DNA from: Megachile rotundata
Lineage: Eukaryota > Arthropoda > Insecta > Hymenoptera > Megachilidae
DNA length: 64,000 nucleotides
Assembly (NCBI RefSeq): GCF_050947335.1
Contig: NW_027473508.1
Coordinates: 15,001 to 79,000, forward strand
Direction of reading: 5' to 3'
Made by a program: the position numbers and the translations under genes. The notes below the pieces were generated by a model. It was not told the origin of the DNA. It made no database searches and saw only the letters and a program-made list of their open reading frames with translations. Below are positions 1-10,340 of this stretch, piece after piece. Positions within the stretch are counted from its first letter, which is position 1. Each line of letters starts with the position of its first letter.

Positions 1-733
1 TGCGAAAAGCAATACGCTGCCAGAACTTGCCTTTAAGCCACGTATACGAAAAGCAATACGCTGCCAGAACTTGTAATTAAGCCACGTATGCGAAAAGCAA
101 TACGCTGCCAGAACTTGCATTTAAGCCACGTATGCGAAAAGCAATACGCTGCCAGAACTTGCCTTTAAGCCACGTATACGAAAAGCAATACGCTGCCAGA
201 AATTGGAATTAAGCCACGTATGCGAAAAACAATACGCTGCCAGAACTTGCATTTAAGCAACGTATGCGAAAAGCAATACGCTGCCAGAACTTGCCTTTAA
301 GCCACGTATACGAAAAGCAATACGCTGCCAGAACTTGTAATTAAGCCACGTATGCGAAAAGCAATACGCTGCCAGAACTTGCATTTAAGCCACGTATGCG
401 AAAAGCAATACGCTGCCAGAACTTGCCTTTAAGCCACGTATACGAAAAGCAATACGCTGCCAGAACTTGTAATTAAGCCACGTATGCGAAAAGCAATACC
501 CTGTCAGAACTTGCATTTAAGCCACGTATGCGAAAAGCAATACGCTGCCAGAACTTGCCTTTAAGCCACGTATACGAAAAGCAATACGCTGCCAGAACTT
601 GTAATTAAGCCACGTATGCGAAAAGCAATACGCTGCCAGAACTTGCATTTAAGCCACGTATGCGAAAAGCAATACGCTGCCAGAACTTGCCTTTAAGCCA
701 CGTATACGAAAAGCAATACGCTGCCAGAACTTG
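1..733. repeat. 44-bp satellite array with 132-bp trimeric higher-order repeat
   Basis: About 16.7 head-to-tail copies of a 44-bp unit, each beginning TGCGAAAAGC or TACGAAAAGC and ending AAGCCACGTA. Three monomer types, told apart by the bases after CAGAACTTG (CCTT, TAAT or CATT) and by the first triplet, recur in strict order, giving a 132-bp higher-order unit repeated five times plus a remainder. Copies differ by only a few substitutions, for example in the units at 177, 221 and 485. The array starts before the window. It has no coding potential. Confidence 0.95.
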
Positions 734-1620
734 TGCTTATACTTGAATTAACGATAAACATTTATTAATTTCACCCTGAATGTACCGCACGTGATAAACC
801 GTAGCGAATATACTTGAAAAATGTTCTCCTGTCGATTAAAATTGCCGTTTGTAGGAGTTGTCGGTGATCGTTTCATCGATTGGAAAGTACCGAAGAGGAC
901 TTAGAGCGAAATCGAATGTACCGGTGACAGGACTTAGAGCGAAAACGAAAGGTAGCTCAACGAACCGACTGCGCGGAACGATTTATTATTAATAACTTCC
1001 TCATTTATGAATCCGAACGTACCAAAACCATATAGGAGTACTAAGAATACATTGCTCTAACAGGTCTGATCATTATTTTAATGGGTTATCAGTCATCGTT
1101 TCACCGAACCGAATATGCGGAGCGATTTATTATTAATAACTTCCTCATTTATGAATCCGAACGTACCAAAACCATATAGAAGTACTAAGAATACATTGCT
1201 CTAACAGGTCTGATCATTATTTTAATGGGTTATCAGTCATCGTTTCACCGAACCGACTATGCGGAGCGATTTATTATTAATAACTTCCTCATTTATGAAT
1301 CCGAACGTGCCAAAACCATATAGGAGTACTAAGAATACACTGCTCTAACGAGTCCAATCGTTTTTGGAATGGGTTGTCAGTCATAGTTTGACCGAACCGA
1401 CTATGCCGGTGGGACATAGTCGCGCACGAACTCACCGCTGAACCGACTATGCGGAGCGATTTATTATTAATAACTTCCTCATTTATGAATCCGAACGTGC
1501 CAAAACCATATAGGAGTACTAAGAATACACTGCTCTAACGAGTCCAATCGTTTTTGGAATGGGTTGTCAGTCATAGTTTAACCGAACCGACTATGCCGGT
1601 GGGACTTAGTCGCGCACGAA
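734..1620. repeat. 144/190-bp satellite, left block, with a diverged edge
   Basis: From about 840 the sequence consists of tandem copies of a unit that contains CCGAACCGACTATGCGG and ATGAATCCGAACGT. Successive GCGG landmarks at about 976, 1120, 1264 and 1454 give spacings of 144, 144 and 190 bp. The long spacing comes from a 46-bp optional segment that carries a second copy of the CCGACTATGC motif. Bases 734-840 are AT-rich with no feature I can name. The block ends abruptly at the LTR boundary at 1621, inside the optional segment. The same family resumes at 29571 in a diverged form. Confidence 0.85.
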
Positions 1621-2754
1621 TGTTACGGCCAGGGGCGTCCGGTGAGATAATGTGCTATCTCACTCGCCTCGCTGACCGTATCCTTTGATTATTTTGCTCA
1701 GCTTTCGGGTTAGCGTAGCTCGTCGGCTTACGTCGTGGCCCTGGGTCCCGTGGAAGCAGCTGTCGTTGGAGACGTCTATGTCCTCGTCGTAGTTATTAGG
1801 CTCGTCTTGCGTGATTTATCACGCAAGCTCGGAGGTTGTGGTGGTATGATTCGAGTCGTGCAGGTATTTGAAGATAGTGGACAACAATTATAATTATATA
1901 ATGATATATTCTCCAATAAATCCTTGATTATATATGTATATGTAGATATGGATAATGTTCCTTTATGGTATACTCTTACGCTTATCCGCTCGACGAAATG
2001 GGTAGTCGTTTACGACTCCCGAGGAATCAGGCTGGGCTGATGTGATACTGGATGACTGGACGGGTCTCAGGCAGGATTACCTAGCACTGAGGTTACCGGT
2101 ATGCAGACTAGGGCGGACTGGCGCCAACTGACTCTGGGTGGTAAGGAATGAGCTGGGTTTTATAGTGGTTGAGGACAAAGGAAATCATTCTAGAAGGTTC
2201 TGGCTGATGTAAGAGGATGTTATGGCTAGGTGTCGATAAGGATATTCTGATTAGTTTTACTTGAAGGATGTTTGTAAGACGAGATGTAGGAGTTGTCGTG
2301 AGAGGATGTTATGGTCTGTTGTTGATAAGGATATCATGATTAATTTATCTTGAAGGATGTTTGTAAGGCGAGATGTAGGAGTTGTCGTGAGAGGGTGTTA
2401 TGGTCTGTTGTCGATAAGGATATCATGATTAATTTGGTTAGAGGATATTTATGAGTTGGATTATCGGGAGGATGTTTATGGGATTGAGTTCGAGGAAAGG
2501 ACTTATCTTGTGGGAAAGGAATGTCGAGCGGTTCCTACGCTACTTGCTTCCTTATCTCTATGTGATTAACTATGGCGTGAATAATATCTTACGGCTAAGG
2601 TTACATACATGTCTTACACTCTATGGTTACATTCATATCTTATATTCTATGGCTACATACGTGTCTTATATTCTATGGTTACATTCATATCTTATATTCT
2701 ATGGCTACATACATGTCTTATGTTCTATGTCAACGTCGGAGGCCCGACGTCACA
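1621..2754 (-). repeat. LTR1, 3' LTR of element A
   Basis: 1,134 bp. On the plus strand it begins TGTTACGGCC and ends GACGTCACA; on the coding strand it therefore begins TGTGACGTCG and ends TAACA, next to the polypurine tract. It contains an 89-bp tandem duplication (about 2261-2349 and 2350-2438) that LTR2 has only once, and about four 26-bp units rich in CTTATATTCTATGG at 2614-2730. It lacks the 57-bp duplication seen in LTR2 and LTR3. The TGACGTCG at the coding-strand start resembles a CRE half site. Confidence 0.92.
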
Positions 2755-2903
2755 CCTCCCCCCCTAGGAAAAGTCAATTTTTATGGTGGAAAAATTGGCT
2801 TCCCTGGTATTTCTCGCATTCGCAGAGTTTGTTGGGGCTTTTGGGGACTTCACTTGAGTTTGTATGTCTCTATTAAGGAGGGGTAGAGGGGAGCACTCGT
2901 CAC
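2755..2903 (-). other. Polypurine tract and 3' untranslated region of element A
   Basis: Directly inside LTR1, plus-strand 2755-2764 reads CCTCCCCCCC, so the coding strand has GGGGGGGAGG ending at the LTR, the expected plus-strand DNA primer. The rest up to the stop codon at 2904 is non-coding. It matches element B 21871-21979 apart from a few substitutions and a small indel, so this stretch belongs to the shared backbone and not to the exchanged cassette. Confidence 0.85.
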
Positions 2904-3700
2904 TTATTTTTGCACTGGGAGTTTGGTACGACGATAGCTTCTTCTGGCCGTATATTTGGGGGTGCCATCTCTGCCAGTTGCTGATCCTGGATGTTCGGGC
3001 AATTGGGGTGGCTGTTGTTTGCTGCTGGTTTTCCACGGCCAACAAATTCGTCCAATGTCTATTCCCTGCATGCGCCGGCCTGGCTTCTTACTGGGTTGTT
3101 TGTCCATAGTCTTCCCTGGTGGTGGGAAGAAGTGGTCCCTCCGGAAACAGACTTCTTCATGGCCACTAACCTGGCAGTAGCTGCAGAAAGGTTCTCTATG
3201 TGTCTCGTTGTTGACCTCGCTCACCGGTTCGAGGTTTGACATGCGGCGGATGCTTAGTAGAGATAGCCAAGGAGTGGTTATTCGAAACGGGCTCGGTGGC
3301 TGGTCCCTGGGGTGTATTTTGGCTCGGTTCTGGGTTTCCATGAGGGTTATTCCCTCGATGAATGATGTCATTTCCTCATCCTGGGTCCAGCTTGGTTCGT
3401 TGCGGTCGTCAAATTCGTCTGCCACGTTGAATAGTTCCCAGAGGCTGAATGCGTTCGGCTTGGTCCATCCCGGAGGTGTGTATTCGTCCCAAAGCCAGTC
3501 TAGCCTCTCTCTGTTGTATTTTCTTTCTTCCCGGGTATTCCTAATGCACTGGGTGCATTGAAGGTAGAATCCTTTTGGAATAAGTGCCCTGGCTAGCAGA
3601 CATTGCTGTTCCGAGTGGCTCCAATTTGCCCGCTTCGGGAAGGTAGGCTGCAGTACACTGTATTTCCCCATTGTCGATATCGTCACAAATAAGAGTATGA
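2904..3700 (-). other. Third-gene region of element A: in-frame extension with CCHC-like motif
   Basis: C-terminal part of the pol frame, roughly residues 1100-1375. A hydrophobic stretch at 1107-1120 sits where element B's envelope has its signal-like segment. What follows is not the B glycoprotein. It is Trp-rich (several W between 1137 and 1255) and contains CSYCQVSGHEEVC at 1283-1295, a CX2CX4HX3C pattern that resembles the Gag knuckle but is one residue shorter between H and the last C. The tail is basic and proline-rich. I recognise no family. It may be a third ORF translated from a spliced RNA, with a Met at 1121, or a remnant of something acquired. The stop at 2904 falls exactly where similarity with B resumes. 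Confidence 0.55.
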
Positions 3701-6700
3701 GAAGCGTCGCTACGTTACGCACGTACTGTCTGGTACTCGAGTGTCGAGGTTCTGTTCCGCTCGCGTTTATATTGCCAGATTTTGTTGTGGGTTTAAGTGG
3801 GGGTGTCTCGACTAAGGGTGTTTTGTTTATGACATGGACTCCCATCGTGGTGGCCCCTTCAAACAGTCTTACGCCATCCGTCCTCACTGCTCTCATCTTT
3901 CCGTTCACACTTATCTTAATAATGTCGCTTGTTAACACTTCGACAACCTTGTAGGGGCCGACGTGTTTCCTTTCGCGTCCCGGTGTGTTTACAATTACTA
4001 CGCGATCGCCTACTTTAAAACCGGGTGTGCGTGCCTGATTGTTTCGATATTGACGAGCTTTTGCTCGTGCCCTTGTCAAGTTTTCCCGCGCGTCTACTAC
4101 TGCCTGGGAGATTTTTGCGTCTAAGTCTTTTAGAAATTCGTCGTATGTTCTATCTGTGGTCATTATTTGGGTTTCGCATGCCGCCGGGGCCCGAGCAGGC
4201 CTTCCAAAAACCAACTCATGCGGAGAGTATTGGGTTTCTTCCTGAACATTAGTATTGAAGCCGAACATTGCTAGGTTCAGCCATTCGTCCCAGTTTTCTT
4301 TTTGCAAGTATGGTTTCAAATATTCCGTTAGCAACAGGTGCGATCGCTCGACAGGTCCGTTCCCTTGAGGGAGGAAAATAGTGGTTTGAAAATGGGCTAC
4401 CTTGAATCTCCTTGCGACCGCTTTTACCAGCGCGTTTGTAAAATTTGTGCTTTGATCGGTAAGGATTGCTTTGGGTGCCCCGAATCGACAAATGAAATTA
4501 TTCACGAACGCGTCGGCTGTTTCGGCTGCTGATGTTTCCCGGAGAGGGATAGCAAGTGAATACTTCGTGAGTAGGTCTTGAATAATTAGGATGTATCTGT
4601 TCCCTATATCTGTGCAAGGGAGAGGACCAATGGTATCAAAGGAGACTTTGTCGAAGGCTTTACCTGCCGTGTCCGTTAGTGTTAGTGTCTGTCGGTTTCC
4701 CCTTCGCGTTAATTTTCGCAGCTGACAACTTGCACATGTGTTCAATAACGTCCGTATGTCGTTTCTTAGCGTCGGCCAGTAGTATTTCCCTTTTATTTCG
4801 CGGTACGTTTCTTCGAATCCCCTGTGTTGTCTGGAGGACGAAACGTGACTCTCGGTTAATAGCTCTTGTCGCCTATCCTGCGCGGGTATACGGATCTCGT
4901 GCGAGCATGCAAATATCGTCGTTCCTGTTCCGTCAAATAAATTTGCGATTACTTGTGCCGTATAGGTCCAAGGGACTACTGCAAACCTCGTGCGCGATAT
5001 ACTGATAGAAGATAATTTTAATTCGTTTGAAACGTTACTCAGTGATTGCATGCAAGCTAGAACGCCGTCAGGAGACGGTTCCTGTGTCGCTTTTAATGTG
5101 ACGGGTAATAGGATGATGTTACCCGCGGCTCTCCTGACAACACGGGGGATCGTGCATTCCAGATCGTTGGGTATCTGAAGTTTGTTCTCATTTATCAGGT
5201 CTATACCTCCTTGATCCAGTGGGTGCTGGTCTACCGTAACGAATACTGCTAAGTTATCCCGTCTCGTAATCAACCTATCCCGGATGTTTACTATTGTCGG
5301 CGTTGCCTGTCGAGTACGATTATCGTCATCGTCGTTGTCGCTCGGGTCGGGTGTATCGGTGTCTCTTTCATCGGTCTCGCTATCTACAGTCGGTGCAGGT
5401 GGTCGAAATGACGTCTGTTCCCCCATGTCAGGTGTTGGCGGGTCGGAGTGGATGGGAAGGACTGGTGCAGGGTTTCGCGATAATGCATCGGCGTTAACAT
5501 TATACTTCCCTGCTTTGTATACCACCTTATAATCATATTCGTCCAGCTTTAACCGCCAACGAAGGAGTCTCGAGGTGGGATCCTTTACCGACGTCATCCA
5601 GACCAATGGTCTATGGTCGGTGATAAGGTCGAATTTCCTCCCATACACGTAAGGCCTGAAATGCCGAACCGCGTGGACGATGGCTAGACACTCCTTCTCG
5701 ATAGTGGAGTAATTTAGTTCTGCCCCTTGCAATAATCGGGATGTGTAGGCTATCGGTCGATCCTGACCGATCTCGCCCTGGCTCAGAATTGCCCCGATTG
5801 CGTGTCCGGACGCGTCTGTCGTTATGTGAAACGATTGGCTGAAATCCGGGTATCGAAGTATCGGTTCCGTAGACAATGCCTCCTTTAGGGCATTAAATGC
5901 CTGTACCTGCTCAGGTCCCCAGGCGAATTTGCTGGTTTTCTTTAGTAAGATCGTGAGGGGCCGTGCGATTCGCGAAAACCCGTCAATAAATCGGCGATAA
6001 TACCCGGCGAGACCCAAAAACTCCCTTACATTTTTGACCGACGTAGGCGCGGGAAAATCTCGAACCGCCCTTACTTTTTCTTGGCACGGTTTAACTCCGT
6101 CTTTGCCTATGACATGCCCTAAGTACGCGACTTCGCGGCGCAAGAAGTTACACTTTGTAGGTTCTAGTTTTAGGTTAGCTTGTCTGAGGCGCTTTGCTAA
6201 TTTGTTAAATTTATCCCGGTGCTCCTGTAGCGAGCTAGCGTAGTTTACAATGTCATCCACGTAGACGAATAGTTCGGACCCCTGCAATCCCGTGAGCACC
6301 ACGTTCATAAGCCTCTGAAACGTTGCCGGTGCATTCTTTAACCCAAAGGGCATGCGAGCAAACTCATAATGGCCGAAGGGAGTCGAGAAAGCCGTTTTCT
6401 CGGCGTCTTCCTTGGCCATTCCCACCTGATGAAACCCGCTCTTACAATCAAACACGCTAAAGTACTTGGCGCTTCCCAGTTGGTCCAAAATTTCTACGAT
6501 GTTAGGGATTGGGTGCGCGTCTGCCACGGATTTCTCATTTAACGCTCTGAAATCGATAACCATTCTCCACCTCTTGTTTCCCTGAGCATCGGGTTTCTTG
6601 GGGACCACCCACAAGGGCGAATTATATGGGGATGTCGACGGTCGTACAATATCACTCTCTAACAGTTCGCGCATCTGTTTATCGATTTCTTGCTTGTGAA

Positions 6701-6889
6701 TGGGGGGGTACCTGTACTGCTTCACGTGCACCGGAACGTTGTCGGTGGTTGGGATTTTGTGTTCCAGAACATGCGTTTTTCCCAGATATTCGCCCGGGAG
6801 ATGGAAGATGTCGTGATGCTCGCAGATCAATTTCCTAACGTGCTCTTTTTCCTCCGTATTCAGATGTGCCAAGTCGATCAGCTCTAAAA

Positions 6890-6893
6890 CTTT
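6890..6893. repeat. Target-site duplication of element N, left copy
   Basis: CTTT immediately before the TG of the left LTR. The matching CTTT is at 17746-17749, right after the CA of the right LTR. Four base pairs is the usual gypsy duplication. Taking out N plus one copy keeps element A's pol in frame, which confirms the boundary independently. Confidence 0.9.
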
Positions 6894-8820
6894 TGCTACA
6901 CGGTATTTCGCGGCTAGCTCGGTAACGGCCCGCGACCCCGCTTCGCTCGCGAATTCTCGATCGGCCCCTCTTGACCGTGCCCGCGACGATGACCGCCGCG
7001 GCGCCTCCGCGGATTCGCGAGCGCGTAGCACTTCGGCGCCCGATCCGAACCCGTTCGATATCGCTTTATTTTATTTGAAAATTGGGCGCCAGACGCTTCT
7101 CAGCGTCGCGATAAAGAACTTAGACGCGAAACGAGACTCTATAGCGGAAAGATGGGAAAATCGTGTATGTCGATCTCGGAAAAGCGCGGAAGATTCGAAT
7201 CGGCGGCGGAACGGCTCGGTAGCTCAGTATCCGAACGCGATAGTAGAGTGGCGGGATTCTTTAAGGGTAAAGGAGCTAGACGCGGAGGCGGACGAGAGTA
7301 CGTGATTCGGGATAATTCGCGAGAAACCTCAAGTTAGCGGTATTTGTTAACAGCGGTGTTTTATTTAATATCTAAGTAACCTAGGCGTACAGTGTGATCC
7401 AGTATCGGAATTTGATTTAACCGTAACGTTCTCGGCGGAAGGCCGAGATACGATCTCCGCGAGATTTTAACCACGGAAGCGAAATATGCAAGTTCCTAAG
7501 CGGAATACAATCTTTGATATTTCCTCGATTCCCGGAACGGTACGCGACGCAACTAATTTAACGGAAACGCAACGCAAATACTTAACCAAACGCGACGCAA
7601 TTATTCTAACGGAACGCAACGCGGCGAAACGCGACGAGACGCGACGGGACGCGACGAGACGCGACGTAACGCAATTATACTAAACGCAACGGAATCTAAC
7701 GCACTTAGTTTTATACGAGACGCGATTTAATTCTACACGCGGAACGGTTCTGTATCGGCGACCGTCTAGAGAGAGAAAGCGAGAAGTTACGCGACAGACA
7801 CGAAATGTCCGGTACGACAAACATGCACTTTACGTTCTACTCCCGTACCAAGAGTTCGCGAAATCGAGACGTGGGAGGGTACAATATTGTCAAAGGCCTA
7901 CTCGAGACGATACTTTAATTGTAGCTTACGCTGTACCATTCCCCGGTACAGGTTCGGTGATCCGGCCGAGTGGCGATTCGAGAGATCGAGAAGCGATCTC
8001 TCGACGACACGAAAAAGTCCGGACGTCGGGATCCGCGACCGTCCCGGACAGGGGCCCCCGGGTTTCTTTACCCTTCTAACTTAAGCTAATTTCCCTACGA
8101 TACAAAGCCACTCCGGTCACACTTTGCAGAACCTGCCCGTGAATGGCAAGCCAGGTGATCTACAACCCACGATATGACGATCTCGATTTCGCGCTCTTTA
8201 CAACGATATGGCGGTAATTGAGGGGGCTTACCAAGGTGTCCAGGCACAGGTCGCAGCGGAATCGGGATTCGATACTTTTCCTCACGGAACGATAATACTG
8301 ATTTTTCTTTGAAACAAACTGAGGCAAATGCCGAATACAGAATAAGAATCCGCGAGCCCTTGCGCCGGTATTAGGACACCTCGTAGCCTACCCCCACCCT
8401 CTGCCGGAGTTTCCGAATTCTATCGAAGTCTTCTTCGGCAGGGCTTCTTCCGTCTCCGCAGCCTCTCTTCTTCTGTCGTAGGGCCGGAGCGGGGAAGCGG
8501 CAGGGAATCGGCACTTTCCTCCGGCGTACGTCGGTATCTCGCTGGGTTCTCTCCTCTTACTCCGCTGCCTCTCTTCGTCTATCGGAGGGTCCGAGCGGGG
8601 TAGCGGCAGAGCAGCGGCGTTTTCCCTCGACGTACGTCGCTCCTTCGTTGACCGTGACGTCATTCTCCGGCGGTACATATGAAATAGTATAGCGACAGAA
8701 TTTGTTCTTACGATAGTATACGCGCTTCGTTCTCTCTCTAGACGGTATTTGACTGCGACCTATGACCCGTCCGGTCTCCCGGGGAGGCTCCTTGTGACGG
8801 GTATAAAATACCACGTCACA
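6894..8820 (-). repeat. Left (3') LTR of element N
   Basis: 1,927 bp, plus strand TGCTACACGG ... CCACGTCACA; every position repeats at +8925 in the right LTR. The coding strand begins TGTGACGTGG, sharing TGTGACGT with the unrelated LTRs of A and B. A TATTTTATA stretch lies about 10 bp inside that end. The LTR is long for gypsy. Short open frames inside it occur identically in both LTRs and show no protein-like composition. Confidence 0.95.
7561..7700. repeat. CpG-rich short direct repeats inside the N LTR
   Basis: A cluster of roughly 10-bp repeats on the theme ACGCGACGAG / ACGCGACGGG / ACGCGACGTA, densest at about 7625-7672, with looser AACGCAACG copies either side. The same cluster is at about 16486-16625 in the right LTR. 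It could be an array of regulatory sites in the LTR; no factor can be named from sequence alone. Confidence 0.7.
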
Positions 8821-9408
8821 ACTCCCCCCCCCTTACGGAAGACCGGAACGGTCGAACGAAAATCAAAGCAATGCATCTGTGTGCGGTCATACTGATCGAA
8901 ATACCCGCGCACCTGTGCGGGACAACTTGGCAACCCCTCGCGGGAGAGAACGAAAGTGCGGTAGTGAACTTCTTGCATTGGACAATTACAACAACCAAAT
9001 AAAAGGAAAAGAGAAGAAAATTGAAAGAAACGTACCCGAATTACCATATGGTCCGAATTATTACGATACATTAATACATTACTTACCGTGTTTGTCTGCT
9101 TCTCCTCCCTCGCTTTCTCTGCTCCTATACCTATCGCTCGCGATTTCACCCGGTATTATCTAGCCTAATGTCCGCGGAAGGTTTCGCTGCGTACGGATCG
9201 CCTATTTCCTATCGATATACATAGCGAGAAAAATAGAGGGGGGAACACGAGAGGGGTAAGGTGTCAGCAGTACCGTTGTACCGAATAATGTCGCTGTAGA
9301 CTCCAGGTATAGAAAAATAAAAACTATTTTATTGTTAACGGTATTGTCCGCCACGGAATTTTTCGGCGGTTCTCCCGCCGCGGAATTGTTTTGCGCCGAT
9401 ATATCTCG
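8821..9408 (-). other. 3' untranslated region and polypurine tract of element N
   Basis: Plus-strand 8821-8834 (ACTCCCCCCCCCTT) is the complement of a purine tract that abuts the LTR on the coding strand. The rest, to the ORF3 stop at 9409, has no ORF worth calling. At 9364-9380 there is a perfect 6-bp inverted repeat (CGGCGG, loop TTCTC, CCGCCG) about 29 nt after the ORF3 stop on the RNA. It could be an RNA element or simply GC-rich sequence. Confidence 0.7.
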
Positions 9409-10239
9409 TTATTTCCCGCGCCGGAATGCGGCGCCTGGCGGTTGGCCGAATTGTTCGCGCCGGTAGTCGGGATAAATGATCTCCGGCGAGGGTTCGCGCC
9501 GCGTGGGTTTTGGGGCCTCGTTCGGCATCTCGCCCCGTAATTTTTGGGCTGGCGGCCTCCGCGGCATCTCGCGTCGGGACATGGTGGCCGACGCCTCCTT
9601 AGTTCTTTCTTCTTGGTTCCATTCTTCTGAACACCTGGGGCACGTTCGCAGCGATACCCCCTTACGGCCGCACCGGTAACAGTACGGTATCTGCTGCGGC
9701 TTCGGGCACCTGGAGTACCGGTGCCCGGTCTTTCCGCAGTTCCAGCACTCCGCTGTTTCTAGTTTGAGCGGAAACAGCGATGAGCCGCTCGCGGTAGTGC
9801 TGGGACGCTCTGGTGGTACCTGTGTGCTGCGGGCGGGTACTCGGGGTGTTATAATTTTATCCACCTCCCCCGTTTGTACTGCCCGGTCGACCGTAGGGGG
9901 TCCTGACGGCGTCTGCGTGGCTCGGGTCGTCGGTTCCATAATGGGGCTTGTCTGGGTCGCCTGACTCCGAAATGTTCGCCCCGGAAAAACTGGGCCGCCA
10001 CCTCCGACCTGCACCCCTATCGATATTGTGCTTGGCGGGAGAGTTTGCGTTCCCGCCTCGGCATGTGGCGGAATTTCCCGCACCGTTGCTCCGCGGGTAG
10101 TGTAAAAAAACTCCCGGGCGTCTTCGGCGGCTTGACGAAGGGCCGCCCATGCTGCGGGGTTCTCCCGGATGAATCTTTGATACACCCGCATGTGCGGTCG
10201 GAGGTGGTCCCAGGGGTTCGTCGTAGAATCCCTCTTCAT
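9409..10239 (-). CDS. Element N ORF3: zinc-finger protein with spaced TQT-like motifs
   Basis: 276 residues, starting at a true ATG (10237-10239), 98 nt after the pol stop, in the position an envelope gene occupies in errantiviruses. No signal peptide or membrane segment is visible. Residues 1-50 are mixed and possibly helical. Residues 60-145 are disordered, Pro/Thr-rich, with six evenly spaced motifs centred on Gln: GTQT (63-66), VQV (76-78), ATQT (94-97), ATQT (107-110), VQT (121-123) and STQV (138-141). These resemble the TQT anchor of dynein light chain LC8 ligands. A CCHC knuckle follows (C165, C168, H173, C178), then a second Cys cluster (C187, C190, C200, C203). Both resemble the tail of this element's own Gag, suggesting duplication of the nucleocapsid module. 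The C-terminus is basic. Expression is probably from a spliced RNA (see 10322). The nucleic-acid-binding and motor-adaptor roles are inference. Confidence 0.8.
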   Translation of the reverse strand: MKRDSTTNPWDHLRPHMRVYQRFIRENPAAWAALRQAAEDAREFFYTTRGATVREIPPHAEAGTQTLPPSTISIGVQVGGGGPVFPGRTFRSQATQTSPIMEPTTRATQTPSGPPTVDRAVQTGEVDKIITPRVPARSTQVPPERPSTTASGSSLFPLKLETAECWNCGKTGHRYSRCPKPQQIPYCYRCGRKGVSLRTCPRCSEEWNQEERTKEASATMSRREMPRRPPAQKLRGEMPNEAPKPTRREPSPEIIYPDYRREQFGQPPGAAFRRGK

Positions 10240-10321
10240 TTTCTTTTTCGGTATCTATCTCTTCGGTATCCTTTCTTCTTGGCTTTCGCCTCGGTATTTA
10301 AGGGTGGACGGTACGGTACTG

Positions 10322-10340
10322 CTGAAACGGGAATAAGTTA
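10322..10340 (-). promoter_or_regulatory. Candidate 3' splice site at the pol stop, for ORF3 mRNA
   Basis: On the coding strand the pol stop TAA (10338-10340) runs straight into CTTATTCCCGTTTCAG, a pyrimidine-rich tract ending in CAG at 10322. That is a good 3' splice site, 83 nt before the ORF3 ATG. Joining it to a donor in the leader would give an ORF3 message, as envelope messages are made in errantiviruses. One donor-like site (CGTAAGA) lies near 15674-15680. Neither is proven. Confidence 0.5.

Larger units (their letters stand above)
2904..6893 (-). pseudogene. pol: Element A pol, 3' part: RT, RNase H, integrase and C-terminal extension
   Basis: A 1,375-codon open frame starts at 7031, but its first ~46 codons lie in the LTR of the nested element, so the true pol sequence starts at 6893. 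Numbering on the open frame: RT with D195 and YVDD at 257-260; RNase H with D406, E447 and D472; an acidic linker at 530-575; integrase zinc binding H729, H736, C766, C769; and catalytic D799, D859, E895 (DD35E). A GPY-type region follows near 1025. All key residues of the three enzymes are present. RT copies genomic RNA, RNase H removes the template and integrase inserts the DNA. The protease half lies at 17746-18568, beyond the insertion, so no single product can be made. After integrase the frame runs on for about 300 residues (separate entry). YVDD replaces the more usual YLDD. Confidence 0.9.

Noticed and set aside
1..733. CRISPR-like regular repeats
   Set aside because: The 44-bp units are continuous, with no unique spacers; the variable bases are three recurring monomer types. 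It is a satellite.
2451..2886. Plus-strand hydrophobic frame, Tyr/Leu-rich, in LTR1
   Set aside because: It is translated from the 26-bp CTTATATTCTATGG repeats in the LTR; LTR2 and LTR3 do not preserve it.
4249..4491. Other minus- and plus-strand frames of 60-160 codons overlapping pol and gag
   Set aside because: They are shadows of the coding strand in other phases; codon pattern and domain content support only the long gag and pol frames.
7075..8084. Small plus-strand frames inside the N LTR (also at 16000-17009)
   Set aside because: Identical only because the LTRs are identical. Composition follows the CpG-rich DNA and there is no recognisable protein.
8801..8815. TATAAAAT on the plus strand as a plus-strand promoter
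   Set aside because: It lies at the outer end of an LTR whose element is transcribed from the minus strand, and no plus-strand gene follows. Its role on the minus strand is uncertain.
8388..9149. Arg-rich minus-strand frames of about 95-130 codons near the LTR end of N
   Set aside because: They straddle the LTR and the untranslated region, change length between the two LTR copies because the flanks differ, and match no family.
9364..9380. Hairpin CGGCGG-TTCTC-CCGCCG as a transcription terminator
   Set aside because: This is a eukaryotic element, where hairpin terminators do not apply. It could be an RNA element but nothing supports a specific role.
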